A DNA stretch of 64,000 nt. Origin: Plotosus lineatus. Its lineage: Eukaryota > Chordata > Actinopteri > Siluriformes > Plotosidae. The translations under genes and the position numbers were made by a program. Location: the NCBI GenBank assembly GCA_024760905.1, contig CM045746.1:6896466-6960465 (forward strand), read 5' to 3'. Positions 11,786 through 22,522 of this stretch are shown piece by piece (within the stretch, counting starts at the first letter, position 1; every line of letters begins with the position of its first letter). The notes under the pieces are model-generated. The model searched no databases. It was not told where the DNA came from and saw only the letters and a program-made list of their open reading frames with translations.

Positions 11786-12565
11786 CAGTGGTTCTTAACC
11801 TTGTTGGCAGTACTGAACCCCACCAGTTTCATATGCTTATTCACCGAACCCTTCTTTAGTGAAAAATAAAATATGATTTTTTTTCAAATTCAAGACATAG
11901 GTATATGTTTTTACTGGGCACCAAAATGAACCGTGCATTAACATCACTTTATTGGTTTTGTTCTTTGAACACAATGCATGAACTCCCCCCATCACAACTA
12001 CTTACATTTTTATGTGAGGTGTGCATCTGAGTGCGTGCGCGCGCGTGTGTCTGTATGTGTGTGTGTTTGTTTTATTTACATCTTATTCATTATTTTTTAA
12101 TGTTTAATTGTTATTTTAAACATTTATAGTATTGAATATGTATTTATTGATATTATATGTACATATACATGTACGTATACGTCAGTCAGCACAGGGTTGA
12201 TCCTACTTTGCAAATCATGCAGATAGGACGCCGACTAATATCACGTTCCGTTATATATGTGAATCCATGTTGTACATAGTCGTCCGACCACTTTATTTTT
12301 TTTCTCAACATAGTATGGATTAAAACATTAAGAAAGAAATCACACGACGTACCATCACAAGTCACAATTCGACTACTGAGCACACCAAATTTCCTGCAGC
12401 ACAGATTGGCCAAGCAATGTAGCGTGATCACCTGCAGCCAGTGATGGCCAAGTGGGGTGTGTTGTCATGAATATGAGTCAAGTGTGTGTCTTGACCTCTG
12501 CCGAACCCCTGAGACTGACTCACCGAACCCCTAGAGTTCGATCGAACCCAGGTTAGGAACCACTG
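11786..12565. mobile_element. hAT-type non-autonomous DNA transposon in L2
   Basis: Inverted termini cagtggttcttaacctt and ggttaggaaccactg, flanked by the exact 8-bp TSD ctccagac at 11778-11785 and 12566-12573. Subterminal repeats (ccgaacccct-like) occur near both ends. The interior is AT-rich and non-coding. Removing it restores the L2 linker/RT sequence, which gives the order of events. Confidence 0.9.
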
Positions 12566-12573
12566 CTCCAGAC

Positions 12574-13970
12574 TATCTCTCAAAACCGTCTTCCTTTTGA
12601 CATCCACTATCATCAATAACTCCATATCATTGGGTCATGTATCAATAGCATTCAAAAGAGCCAGGATTCTACCCATCTTAAAGAAACCCGCTCTGAATCC
12701 ATCAGACATCAGCAACTATAGACCAGTATCACTTCCTTCTGTCCTTTCTAAAATTCTTGAATGCACTGTTTATGACTAAGTGGCTTTCTATCTTTTACAG
12801 AATAACCACCTTGACCCTAATCAATCTGTTTTCAAAGCAGCACATTCCGCAGAGGCTGAACTCTTGGCTGTCACAGAGAAGCTACATGCTGCAATATCAC
12901 CCAAAAATATCATCAGTCCTCATCCTCCTTGACCTTTCAGCAGAATTTGACATGGTCAACCACAAGACTATCTTGTCCGTGCTCAGGAGTCTAGGAATTT
13001 ATGGTGCAACATGGCAATGGTTTGCTTCTTACCTGGAAGATCAGTCATTGGAGGTTACAAGAAGGGTAACTTGATTTGATTTCATGTGAGAATTTTCCCC
13101 CCAAGCTGACTTTCCACTGGTGTTTCCCAGGGCTCAGTTCTTGGTCCACTTCTCTTCTGTCTTTATCCTAGTTCACTCAGTACTCAGTACTCAGTGATGT
13201 CATATGCTCACGTTGGTTCTCATACCACTGCAATGCTTATGACACTCAACTTGTTCTCCCTCAGACACTGATGTTTTTGCCCAGATCTCTGCATGTCTCG
13301 TTGCTCATCAGTTAAAGCTTAATCCCAGCAAGACTGAATTGTTGTTCATCCCAGCTGACTCATCCCCACATTTTACAATCTCCTTGGATATTGCTGTGAT
13401 CTCTCCTTCAGGCACTGCACAAAGCCTTGGAATAACGATGAACAATTGTCTGCCCTCCTCTTCTCATATCACTAATCTTTTTCAATCAGGTCAATTTCTT
13501 CTCTTAAATATCTGAAGGATTCGTCCATTTCTTTCCACTAAAGCCACTCAGATACTTGTTCAATCTCTTGTCATCTCAAAACTAGATTACTGCTACTTAC
13601 TCCTGGCAGGTCTACCTTTGAGTGCTATTTGACATCTGCAATTTATCCAGAATGTAGCTGTACAGCTTATTTTCTACTTTACCAAATTTTCCCACACCAC
13701 ACTATTGCTATGATCTGTCCACTAACATCTTGTAGCTATTTGCATTAGATTTAAAACACTGATGGTTGCCAACAAAGCCAAAAATGGACCTGCACCATCT
13801 TACTTCAAAGCACTTTTCACACACCACACTGCACTGCATTCTTTCAGACCCTCTAACACTGCTAAACTGGTCCCTCCCTCTACCAAGGGACAAAGAAAAA
13901 ATGTGTCTAAATTCTTCTCTGTTTGATCTCCAACCAAAGTAGTGGAATGAACTTTCTCTGGACAGCTGAG
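12574..13970 (+). pseudogene. L2 reverse transcriptase relic
   Basis: RNA-directed DNA polymerase region of the L2 element. Visible blocks are AFKRARILPILKKPALNPS, NYRPVSLPSVLSK, SSVLILLDLSAEFDMVNHKT, LRSLGIYGATWQWFASYLED and QLKLNPSKTELLFIP. The catalytic YADD region is altered: at about 13230 the sequence reads YHCNAYDTQL instead of YHCYADDTQ. In-frame stops occur at 12777 and 13074 among others, so no active enzyme can be made. Confidence 0.85.
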
Positions 13971-14048
13971 TCAATGGGTGCCTTCAAATGACTGCCGAAA
14001 ACTTAACTTTACCAGAACTTACTTAGTACTTAGATTAGGCACCATGCT

Positions 14049-14050
<2 letters not shown>

Positions 14051-14105
<55 letters not shown>
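14051..14105. repeat. (AC)n microsatellite
   Basis: About 27 AC units in the 3' untranslated part of the L2 copy. Confidence 0.95.
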
Positions 14106-14108
<3 letters not shown>

Positions 14109-14293
14109 CACTTTATAATTTGGCTTTACTGGTGGTATACTTAGACAGTGTTCGAACAAATTTGACATATATTCACACTCTAAGTCGCTCTGATAAAGGT
14201 ATCTGTTAAATGCTGTAAATCTTGTTAGGGGCATGTAAATAAATGTGACTGTGTAAACAATGTAAATAATTAGATTCAGTGTGCTGTAACTAG

Positions 14294-14900
14294 TGTCATG
14301 GGGTATAACTCTGCTGTAAGGGGGTCTGGAAACTTCGAGATGGAGCTGGTTGCGTATGCGCCCTGGTGACGGGTCAGGTAATTCAGAAACTTCGAGAAGG
14401 GAACTTTCTGGAACTTTGGGGAGGTTATATTAAGGACCTGGTGCCGACTGGGTCGAGCCTCTTCCCAGCTCGTGCAGCCTCTTCCACTCTCTTCGGCGTG
14501 CAGATCCTCTAAGGAAACTCATCGTGTGGCTCATCTCATCCAAGACAGATCATGGAAACTTCACCAAAGTTTTGTCATTTGGGACTTCATCGCCAAAGTC
14601 CATCGTCCATGTTCACCCACAGCCAACGCGAGGATTTTAATCCTTTGTTTCTGTCTAACGCGGGATTACAAGCCTTCCCCCACCAGCGCGCGCGACGATT
14701 CTTAATTTACCATGTTGCAGGTGCTTGGTGACTCTGGGACCCTTTGTTTAATTTGTATTTTGTTTAGCTCTAAGATGTAAGTATTATTTTGCCTTACCTT
14801 GTTTATATTATTAAATAGTATATAGTTTATGTCGTGGTCTATTGTGCTTTACTGGTTTCACGGGGCAATTTCCATCTTATAAATTCCATAATTAATAAAA
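14294..14900 (+). mobile_element. Retroviral-type LTR, probable
   Basis: Starts with tgtcatgggg and contains a TATA-like box (tatattaa, 14426). A GC-richer transcribed-leader-like part follows (14440-14700), then an AT-rich stretch with aataaa just before the end. A primer-binding-site match follows immediately (separate entry). No internal gag, pol or env sequence is visible downstream. This is therefore a 5' LTR with a few leader bases whose internal part is lost. It is most like LTRs of vertebrate gamma/epsilon-type endogenous retroviruses, but without coding sequence the genus is inference. Confidence 0.55.
14426..14433 (+). promoter_or_regulatory. TATA-like box of the LTR
   Basis: tatattaa, about 25-30 bases upstream of the likely transcribed segment ctggtgccgactggg. 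Confidence 0.35.
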
Positions 14901-14913
14901 TTGGGGGCCCGTC
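14901..14913 (+). other. Primer-binding site, tRNA-Pro-like
   Basis: tgggggcccgtcc directly abuts the LTR end. It differs at one base from the proline-tRNA primer site (TGGGGGCTCGTCC) used by many vertebrate retroviruses. Confidence 0.6.
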
Positions 14914-14924
14914 CAATAGAATCC

Positions 14925-15240
14925 ATTAGGCATACAAATGCAAAATGTAGTGGATGCAGAGAGGATTTATGTAGGGATGTAGTAGGTACATCAAATATGG
15001 AGTCTGTAGTGATATCCCTATATGTGCTGCATATGGAGATGGAATTTTCATGGATATTGATGAGGTATGAGGTAATGAGGTGAAGATCTATAGAGATGTA
15101 CTGGACATGGAGATGAGCCTTGTGGGTTTGGGTCTCATGAGAATGTAGTCAATGTGGCTTATAGGAATGTGATAGATTTAAGGATGGGTCTTGGGGTGAT
15201 GAGGAAAAGACCTGTGAGGGATGTTGTTGTGGGTACCCAG
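14925..15240 (+). repeat. Highly diverged 32-bp-repeat-like sequence
   Basis: Recurring gggatgtagt, gtagtggatgcagagagga, gtctgtagtgatat and related words resemble degenerate versions of the minisatellite unit at 7.6-9.9 kb (compare its older left-edge units gggatgtagtggacacagggagg). Periodicity is weak by eye. Confidence 0.4.
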
Positions 15241-15602
15241 GATGGTTTGGAATGGTTCTGGACTTTTATTGTTCATACTAATTTATGTTCCCTTTTCATA
15301 TGAAAATAAATACATCCATTTCAAATGTTTTAATTGACAACGTTTTTTTACACGTCATTTATGGCATGCCATTTACATTAACATTAAGCAGTTCATCCAT
15401 CAGGGGCAGTTTAAAGATGGCATAGGATTATGTAACCATGTTCTTTATTTAAAAGCAGGAGAACGCCGAGTTTGCATGATAGGCAGCGGTGGCAGGGGTC
15501 TGTGAGGCTATTCAGTACATTTCAACATATAGACAGCGAATAATTTTGCTATGCTTGCTAATGAACTTGTGGACACACAAAGTGGTATTACATGGATGTT
15601 TC
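15241..15602. other. Unannotated stretch
   Basis: Nothing recognised: no coding potential, no repeat termini. Confidence 0.5.
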
Positions 15603-15965
15603 CTTTGCTTGAATCATTCATCCATTTTATAAGTCACTTAATATTGTACATAAGGTTACGGGGAGGACGGCAGCCATCTCACCTGACTCTGAGTGAGGAT
15701 GGGGTATACCCTGGACAGCTTGCCAGGCCATTGCAGGCCAAACACTCATAAAAGCATTCACTCTCACACCTAGGGAAGATTTGGAACAATCACGTTGCCT
15801 AGTGCGCATGTTTGTGAACAGTGGGAGGAATCTGAGTACCTGGAGGAAACCCACGCAAGCACTGTGAGAACATACAAACTCCACACAGAAACACACGAGC
15901 AGGAAATCGAACCCAGGCTGTTTGCTGTGAGGCTGACATGCCAAACACTAGACCACCTTGTGTCA
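15603..15965 (-). mobile_element. SINE family A, minus strand, best preserved copy
   Basis: Read on the minus strand it has a tRNA-like head with gtggtctagtgtttggcatg (A-box region) and gggttcgatttcc (B-box). The body includes the conserved gtttcctccaggtac-like segment and ggcctgcaatggcctggca, then a tail ending in tggatgaatgatt-like repeats. It serves as the reference for the family in this window. It is SINE-class (RNA polymerase III head), non-coding. Its partner LINE is not identified. Confidence 0.7.
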
Positions 15966-16133
15966 TATTCACATCAAATCATCTTACTTGTTCTGTATCA
16001 CATGCTTGTTATCTTTAGAAATTTCTGCTATAAAAATATTATATACAGTATGTTTAATTTTTTTATCATTACAAAGTGGTCTTATTACATCAGACATCCC
16101 ATAATTAAGATTCAAGTGAACAATGTATTGAAT

Positions 16134-16395
16134 ATGGATGGTACAGTGTTTTAGTGGTAGGCACGTTCGCCTCATATTCAGAAGGTCCTAGGTTTGAGCC
16201 TCAGACTCAGTGAGGGCATTTGCGTGTTGAGTTTTGATGTTCTCCCTGTAGGCTTGCATGGCTTTCCTCTGGGTGGTCTGGTTTCCTCTGACAGTCCAAA
16301 GACATGCACATTAGGTGAATTGGCTATTCTAAATTGCCCCTAGGTGTGAGAGTGAGTGTGAATGGTTATGTGTGTTGGATCTGCGATTGGACTGG
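16134..16395 (+). mobile_element. SINE family A, plus strand
   Basis: Head gtgttttagtggtaggcacg with a B-box-like taggtttgagcct. Body with tccaaagacatgcacattag and aaattgcccctagg. It lies head to head with the copy at 15603-15965, so transcripts of both would form an inverted pair. Confidence 0.65.
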
Positions 16396-16654
16396 TTTGA
16401 AACAGTTTAAAAAATGAAATGCAAATGAACAAATAATGACGCTCAATAACCCTGAGTAGAGATTCCGTTACAGGATGGGGATTAGTTCTCATTAGGTCAC
16501 AAGAAAAGAACATTAACCATGTGGCTCCTGTTATGTTTCCTGCTTAGTTCCAACCTACCACATGGGGATATAATTACACCCCCAAAAAATGACCAGCACA
16601 ACCTGAGGAATTCCAAATAGCATGATCAATTGAGTTGGCTTTAATATGAATAAG

Positions 16655-16945
16655 GTAGGTAAAGTCTGTTGGGCTTTTTACACCCGAGCCTAGTGGATCA
16701 TCAGGCCAGTACTTATCCCCGGTTTTTGAAACGTGAAGCAATAAGGAGTTCAACTCCTCCTGGATGGGATGCTAGTCCATCACAGATTGCCTTCCCAGTA
16801 TATTTTTACTGGTCCCCATTTATACTGCTGGGTGACCAGAGGCACACTGGTGGTTAAGACCTCGCCCAGGGGTAAGTGGGATTTGAACACACAACCTTCC
16901 AATCAGGAGCGCAGCACCCGAACTACTACACTACCAGCCCCACAT
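16655..16945 (-). mobile_element. SINE family B, minus strand
   Basis: On the minus strand it has a tRNA-like head (gtagtgtagtagttcgggtg; B-box tgtgttcaaatccc). The body has aggtcttaaccaccagtgtg, ggtaccagtaaaata-like and ggatgaactcct-like words, and the end is agcccaacagactttacct. Two more copies lie at 25.9 and 41.5 kb. Here the copy has a short internal deletion (gaccccactgtgct part missing). Confidence 0.7.
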
Positions 16946-17137
16946 TATGAATGAAATGGGAAGAAAAATACATGGCCTTGACTCGGCTCATGCAAATCCA
17001 TATAACATGGCCCAGTGAAATGATGCTATTTTTGAATGCAGTTCTGTTGATCATGAATGTGCGCTTCTCAACATTCTTTGCCTCTGACATCCATGCTTGA
17101 TGATTACATTTAGAATTAAATTTACAGCATTTAAGAT

Positions 17138-20100
17138 AAGATAAGATACAGCTTTATTAATCTCACAATGGAGAAATTCACTGTTACAGGCTCTTGAGGT
17201 ATCATCAGTAGGGGGTGCAAAAATAGATACAAATACAAACATACACACATACATATATATTATATAAGTAAATAAATAAATAGATACATAAATAGTATAA
17301 ATTAATAAACAAGAAAAGACAAGAAGGGAACGACTTTGTAGACTGGCCTATATTAAAGTGTAATGTATCTGAGGGCAGAGTAGATGGGTTGATATGGTTC
17401 ACAGTCAGTGGGGTAGATGTGGTTGATTAAGGTGCACGGGGTTTTTATTGCACATAACCGGTATTTTCACAGACAGTTACAAAGTGGCGTTGTACAGTCT
17501 GACAGCGGTGGGAATGAACGACCTGCGGTAGCGCTCCTTCCTGCATTGTGGATGTCTCAGTCGTCCACTGAAGGAGCTACTCAGCTTCTCTACAGTCTGG
17601 TGCAGTGGGTGAGAGCTGTTGACCAAGATGGATGTGAGCTTTGCTACCATCCTCCTCTCAATCATCTCCTCCACAGAGTCCAGTGGGCAGCCGAGGACAG
17701 AGCTGGCCCTCCTGACCAGTTTGTTCAGTCTCTTTTTTGCTCTGTGCTGCCCGGGGCCCAGCAGATGGCAGCGTAGAGGATTGCAGAGGCTACCACAGAG
17801 TCATAAAAAGTCCTGAGCAGAGGTCTGCATACTCCAAAGGACCTAAGTCTCCTCAGAAGGTGGAGGCGACTCTGGCCCTTCTTGTACAGGGCGTTGGTGT
17901 TGTGGGACCAGTCCAGTTTATTGTTAAGGTGAACGCCCAGGTATTTGAAACTGTTCACTATCTCAATGTTCTGTCCCTGGACGTTCACTAGTGAGTGTGT
18001 GTGTGTGTGTTAGTGTGCTTCTTCTGAAGTCGACCACCATCTCCTTCGTCTTCCTGGTGTTCATTCAAGCACAAGTGGTTGCGCTCACACCAGTCCACGA
18101 AGTCAACGATGACCGACCGGTACTCCAGCTCGTTCCCCTCTGACACACGGCCCACGATGGCGGAGTCGTCCGAGAACTTCTGGAGGTGGCAGCTGTCTAA
18201 GCTATAGCTGAAGTCCGAGGTATAAATGTTGAAAAGGAAGGGTGAGAGGACAGTGCCCTGCGGTGCCCCCGTGCTGCAGACTGCGACCTTTGACTTACAG
18301 CCGCGCAGCCGCAAGTACTGTGGACGGTTAGTAAGGTAGTCGGTGATCCAGGCAGTAAGATGCCCGTCCACTCCCAAGTCCTCCAGCTTCCCCCGCAGAA
18401 GCGCTGGCCTGATGGTGTTGAAGGCGCTGGAGAAGTCAAAGAACATGACCCTCACAGCGCTGCCAGCGATTTCCAGGTGGGTGAGTGCCCGCTGCAGAAG
18501 GTAGATGACGGCGTCTTCTACCCTGATGTTGGGCCTGTAGGCAAACTGCAGCGGATCTAGGGTGGGGCTCACCATAGAGCGGAGGTGTATGAGGAGGAGC
18601 CTTTCGATGGTCTTCATAAGGTGGGAGGTCAGGGCGACAGGTCTGTAGTGGGCTGGTTCCTTCGCTTGAGCTGTTTTGGGAACCGGAACCACACAGGAGG
18701 TCTTCCACAGGACGGGAACCTTCTCCAGGCTGAGGCTCAGGTTGTACAGGTAGCATAGTACCTCACAGAGCGAGTCTGCGCAGGTCCTCAGCAGCCTGGG
18801 ACTGATGCCCTCTGGTCCTTCAGATTTCCTCTGATTTAGTCGCCTCAGCTGTCTCCTCACCTGGTCTGATGTGAGGGAGAGGGGGGGCTGGGGTGGGCTG
18901 CAAAGGGAGGGAGATGTGTCTGTCGGGCTGTAGCAGTCAAGTGAAGTTGGCCTGGGGAGGGAGGAGGTGTCTGCTGGTCTGGAGACGTGTGAAGAGAGGG
19001 GGAGAATCAAACCTGTTGAAGTAACAGTTTAGTTCATCCGCCCAGCGCTGGTCACCATCAGCTGTCCTTCTGACACCCTGCCCGAATCCAGACATGGTTT
19101 TTCGTCCTCTCCAGACGTCCCGCACGTTGTTCTGAGCCAGCTTCTCCTCCAGCTTCTTCCCATAGTCCTTCTTTGCCCTCCTGATCCTCCACTGGAGCTC
19201 ACGCTGTCACCTTCTTCTGCTCCTCTCTATCCCCCGAGATGAAAGCCCTCTTTTTCTGGTTCAGGAGGACTTTAAGCTCAGGGGTGACCCACGGGTGATT
19301 GTTTGAGAAGCACCGTACCCTCCGTGTTGGCACAGTGCTGTCCACGCAGAAGTTCATGTAATCAGTGATACAGTGTGTGAGGCCGTCGATGTCATCACCA
19401 AAGGAGTCACAGAGCATGCTCCAGTTTGTGGTCTGGAAACAGTCCCGAAGCCTCTCATTGGTCTCCTCTGTCCACACTTTCACAGACCTCTTCTGCACAG
19501 GTTCCTTTCGCACCCTGGGTGTGTATTGGGGGAGCAGGTAGACCAGGTTGTGGTCTGAGCGTGAGTGGGGGGAGGGGGTGGAGCTGTAAGCGTCCTTCAT
19601 ATTAGCATACAGCAAGTCCAGTGTTTTATTGTCTCTTGTGGCGCACTTCACGTATTGCGTGAACGTCGAGAGAGAGGCAGAGAGAGGGGCGTGGTTAAAG
19701 TCCCCGCTGATCAGAATCATGGCGCGGGGGTGATGAGTCTGTGTCTGGCTGACAGCGCTGTGAAGACGCTCACACACGGCCGCCGCATCAGCTGAGGGCA
19801 GAATGTACACACAAAACACAATCACGTGTGAAAACTCCCTCGATAGATAATATGGCCGCGCGCTCACTGCGAGCAGCTCCAGGTCCCACGTGCATAGCTG
19901 CTCCTTCACGTGCACGTTGGCCGGGTGGCACCATCGTTCATTCACATAGACCGCCACACCCCCTCCTTTCTTCTTACCGCTCTCTGCCGCGCTCCGATCT
20001 GCACGCGCGAGTGTAAATCCGTTAGGAGAAACCACAGAGTTCGGTGTGAGTTCATTCAGCCACGTCTCTGAGAAACACATGAGGCTGCAGTCCCGGTACT

Positions 20101-20380
20101 GCCTCTGCTGCCGGGTCAGCGCCGCCAGCTCCTCGGTCTTGTTGGCGATCGCGCGGACATTTCCCATGATGACAGAGGGAACACATGTCCTCCGCATCTT
20201 TCGTCCCCCTCTGCAGCCTCTCCTTTTCCTCCGTATTTCCACAGGAACAACGGGCTTTTCCGTGTGAAGGAGGGCGGGGGCGCGCAGGCCGAGGAGGGTC
20301 TCACGTGACCTGCGTTGCTCAGAGCCGTCGGTGAATGAATTTCCTGATGCCAATCCAAAAAGTGAAAGTAAAAGTGCATA
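17138..20380 (-). mobile_element. Rex1/CR1-type LINE, near full length
   Basis: Read on the minus strand: 5' segment, apurinic endonuclease domain (20389-19199), linker, reverse transcriptase (19010-17988), C-terminal domain (17988-17477), a roughly 300-base 3' UTR and a 3' end with short repeats (tatcttatcttatctta, 17134-17150). The terminal ATCTT-type repeat and the protein motifs fit Rex1-like CR1-superfamily elements of teleosts. At least five frameshifts break the single expected ORF. No TSD could be recognised, which is common in this clade. Confidence 0.85.
17477..19130 (-). pseudogene. Rex1-type reverse transcriptase and C-terminal domain, frameshifted
   Basis: The RNA-directed DNA polymerase core is largely intact in 19010-17988: VRRQLRRLNQRKSEGPEGIS, VPVLWKTSCVVPVPK, HYRPVALTSHLMKTIERLL, LDPLQFAYRPN, MFFDFSSAFNTIRP, GAPQGTVLSPFLFNIY and the catalytic FSDDSAIVG. 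The frame is lost near 18063 and again within a CA/TG repeat at 17991-18018. The C-terminal part continues in other frames (NSFKYLGVHLNNKLDW, LLRTFYDSVVASAILY, then ERYRRSFIPTAVRLYNAT). Another shift near 18990 separates the RT from the upstream linker (DVWRGRKTMSGFG). The expected product is the polymerase half of ORF2, and the copy cannot encode it. Confidence 0.85.
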
Positions 20381-20389
20381 GGAAAGCAA
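19199..20389 (-). pseudogene. Rex1-type LINE endonuclease domain (open, 396 codons)
   Basis: An apurinic/apyrimidinic-type endonuclease, the nicking enzyme of non-LTR retrotransposition. The active-site series is visible in order: N in MGNVRAIANK, E in CFSETWLNE, GGGVAVYVNERWC, the D/N pair in ISGDFNHAPL, KTLDLLYAN and SDH in RSDHNLVYL. The frame is open for the whole domain and then stops at 19199, where one frame change would continue into ELQWRIRRAKKDYGKK and the RT. An intact endonuclease next to a broken polymerase points to a moderately young but dead copy. The Met nearest 20389 is only the first in frame and the native start is uncertain. Confidence 0.85.
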
Positions 20390-20965
20390 AAGCTCTTATC
20401 CAGAGTGACTTACAGAAGAGCTTTAAAATTTATATCAGTGAAGATCTTCTTATACCGGTTTGTTAGAACATAGACTAAGTGTACTGTCAGTTAAATTCAG
20501 ATGATAGGTGCTGTTTGCATGTTTTTTTGTTGTTGTTGTTGTTTTTTCCTTTTTGTAGTGTGTGTTCGTATGCAGCATGGTGCTTAATCTAAGTACTTCT
20601 GGAAAAGGTAAGTTTTCAGCCGTCGTATGGATGTGGTGAAGGAGGACATGAAGGTAGTTTGTGTAAGAGAATAAGATGCGGAGGATAGTGTGAGATGGAG
20701 GCAGATGATTCGCTGTGGAGACTCCTGAAGGCACCCAGTAACTCGACTGTCCAGGGGAAGTTCATTCCACCACCTTGGAGCCTCAACAGAAGAGTTTAGA
20801 CACATTTTCATTTGTCCCTTGGTAGAGAGAGGGACCAGTTTAGCAGTGTTAGAGGATCTGAGAAAACATGGTGCAGTGCAAGGTGTAATAAGTGCTTTGT
20901 GGTAGGATGGTGCAGGTCAATTTTTTTGGCTTTGTAGGCAATTGTGAGCGTTTTGGGTTTTTTTG
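20390..20965 (-). mobile_element. L2 LINE 3' part, minus strand
   Basis: On the minus strand it has ...LVPLSTKGQ, ...SVEAPRWWNELPLDSRV and RRLKTYLFQKYLD, matching the C-terminus of the L2 copy at 10.5-14.2 kb. It ends in the L2 3' hairpin (actctggataagagct in reverse, about 20390-20410). It is interrupted by a short plus-strand RTE fragment. Confidence 0.75.
20636..20727 (+). mobile_element. RTE LINE fragment lodged in L2
   Basis: Encodes MDVVKEDMKVVCVRE...RWRQMIRCGDS-like sequence and stops at ctcctgaagg without the usual tail. The host L2 sequence resumes with ctgaaggcaccc, so the junction sits in a shared ctgaagg. Confidence 0.7.
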
Positions 20966-22522
20966 TTTGTTTGTTTGTTTCTCTTACAATATTATTCCTC
21001 ACAATATACCATATTGTGAACAGGAACAAGTCTGTAAGCTCCTATAGAAAAGCTGCTAGGAAATAAATACATGGTGGTCATGAAAGTGGCTGAAGCAATT
21101 GCACCGCTAACTGATTCGATTGTATCATGTTCTGGGTCAGCAAGTGCGCTTAATGTGCCCTATTATACATGCTTTCTGGTGCACACACATAAGGAAGCTC
21201 GATAGCATGAGGGCACACGTCCAGATGAAATCAGATTAGTCAGGCAATCACCTGGAACAATGTGCCACCTAACAGCCTCTGTCGCTGTGCAACCATCCGA
21301 CTGCAACCGAGTATTTAATGGGATAGAACTTAATTCCGAATGACGAATAGCGCCCTACAAAGGGAGCCCCAGTCAGATCCTGAGTCATTTGCATTAATGC
21401 TGTTTATCTGGAGTCTGAACATTTACACACTGAGCATATGTATGGAGGGGAAGTATGTCATCACCATAGGCTTTTAAATAGTCTAAAAACCTATTTAGGT
21501 TCTGCTATCACTAAAAGTGAGCTTAAGAAATGGGTTCTGTCTGCCCAACTTGTTTACAAGAGGATTTTGGAAGGAAATGACATCGATCACCAAATTTGGT
21601 GGATGGGTTCCCCTCGGGGAAGAATTCAATGGGATAGTATATGGGCCACCTTGACCTTGTCACAGGGTCACTTTTTATATTGGACTTGTCAAATGGCCCT
21701 ACTGGCAGGAGCGTCTCGGTCTGTGTGGTCTATTTTTAATTCTAGTGTCCTTTGCAAAATGATAGCCATGAATCGAGATAAGGTTTCTCTGAATTATCAC
21801 TATTTAAGAAATGTCATAATATCCACTGCCAGACAGATATCATCTCATTTCATCGCCTCCATTTTTTTAAACTCTGACCCTTGTCTCTTTACAATCTGTC
21901 TCCATCTTTCTCTAAAATACTAATCTCAGTCTGGGTCTACACATTATTACTTCCTTGTCACAGAAATAAGTGCAGCCAAGACTGATAGAGGCGAGATTTG
22001 AATCTATGACCGTATTTTGTTTTTGTGGTCTCAGTAAAGCCCAGACTCTTCTCTCCTTCTGAGGACAGATCTGGTTAGATTTGGGATTATTAAGATAAGA
22101 AGATATGGACATGTCCATGAAGTATAGCTTCAGTAGAGATGTGTCCAGATGAAGGAAGCGTTCACAGAGCAGATCAGCACCGACCTTGAAAGTCCACACT
22201 GATTGAACGCTTGAATAAAAGCAGGGCTAACTATGATTCTGATTCTGCATTCATTACTGGAAGATTGCCAGATCAACTCCCAGAAGGGTAAGTCCTGTTG
22301 GGTGAAGCAGATGGATACTTAACTCATAATTACCCAGCTTAGACTCTTAAAGACAAATAATTTTTGTTTAAATGCTAGAAGAAACTTAGAGCTGCTAGCA
22401 GTGATTGCCAGGGTCCAAGCAATAATATAAGTAACAGTACAAATGATGAAGAGGAGTGATGGCGATGAAGATGAGATGTCCGAGAGAGGGAATTTTGGGG
22501 GGAAAAGTGGAAGAATAAATGT
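20966..22522. other. Unannotated; candidate conserved non-coding block
   Basis: No repeat termini. The 21438-21923 frame (161 codons) shows no family I recognise. The part at 21180-21430 is rich in homeodomain/POU-like words (atttgcattaat, gattagtc) and has more even base composition than its surroundings. 21930-22260 shows nothing recognisable. Confidence 0.35.

Larger units (their letters stand above)
10480..14225 (+). mobile_element. L2 (Maui-like) LINE, near full span but decayed
   Basis: An endonuclease-domain relic near 10650 (TETWISSHNSATPAAL) precedes the linker (FDDFFDDKIKQIW at about 11590) and the reverse transcriptase (NYRPVSLPSVLSKILE at 12711; LDLSAEFDMVNHKT at 12940). The C-terminal part (WWNELSLD-like at about 13940) is followed by the characteristic 3' end aagtcgctctgataaagg and ctgttaaatgctgtaaat. 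Several stops and frameshifts separate these blocks. A hAT element splits it at 11786-12565, and a CA repeat has expanded in the 3' UTR. Order and strand agree throughout, so this is one insertion. Confidence 0.85.

Noticed and set aside
17138..20380. Active autonomous retrotransposon
   Set aside because: The endonuclease is open and the RT active site is present, but several frameshifts prevent a single product.
21438..21923. 161-codon frame as a gene
   Set aside because: No recognisable domain. It could be a relic of an old element, but I could not tie it to one.
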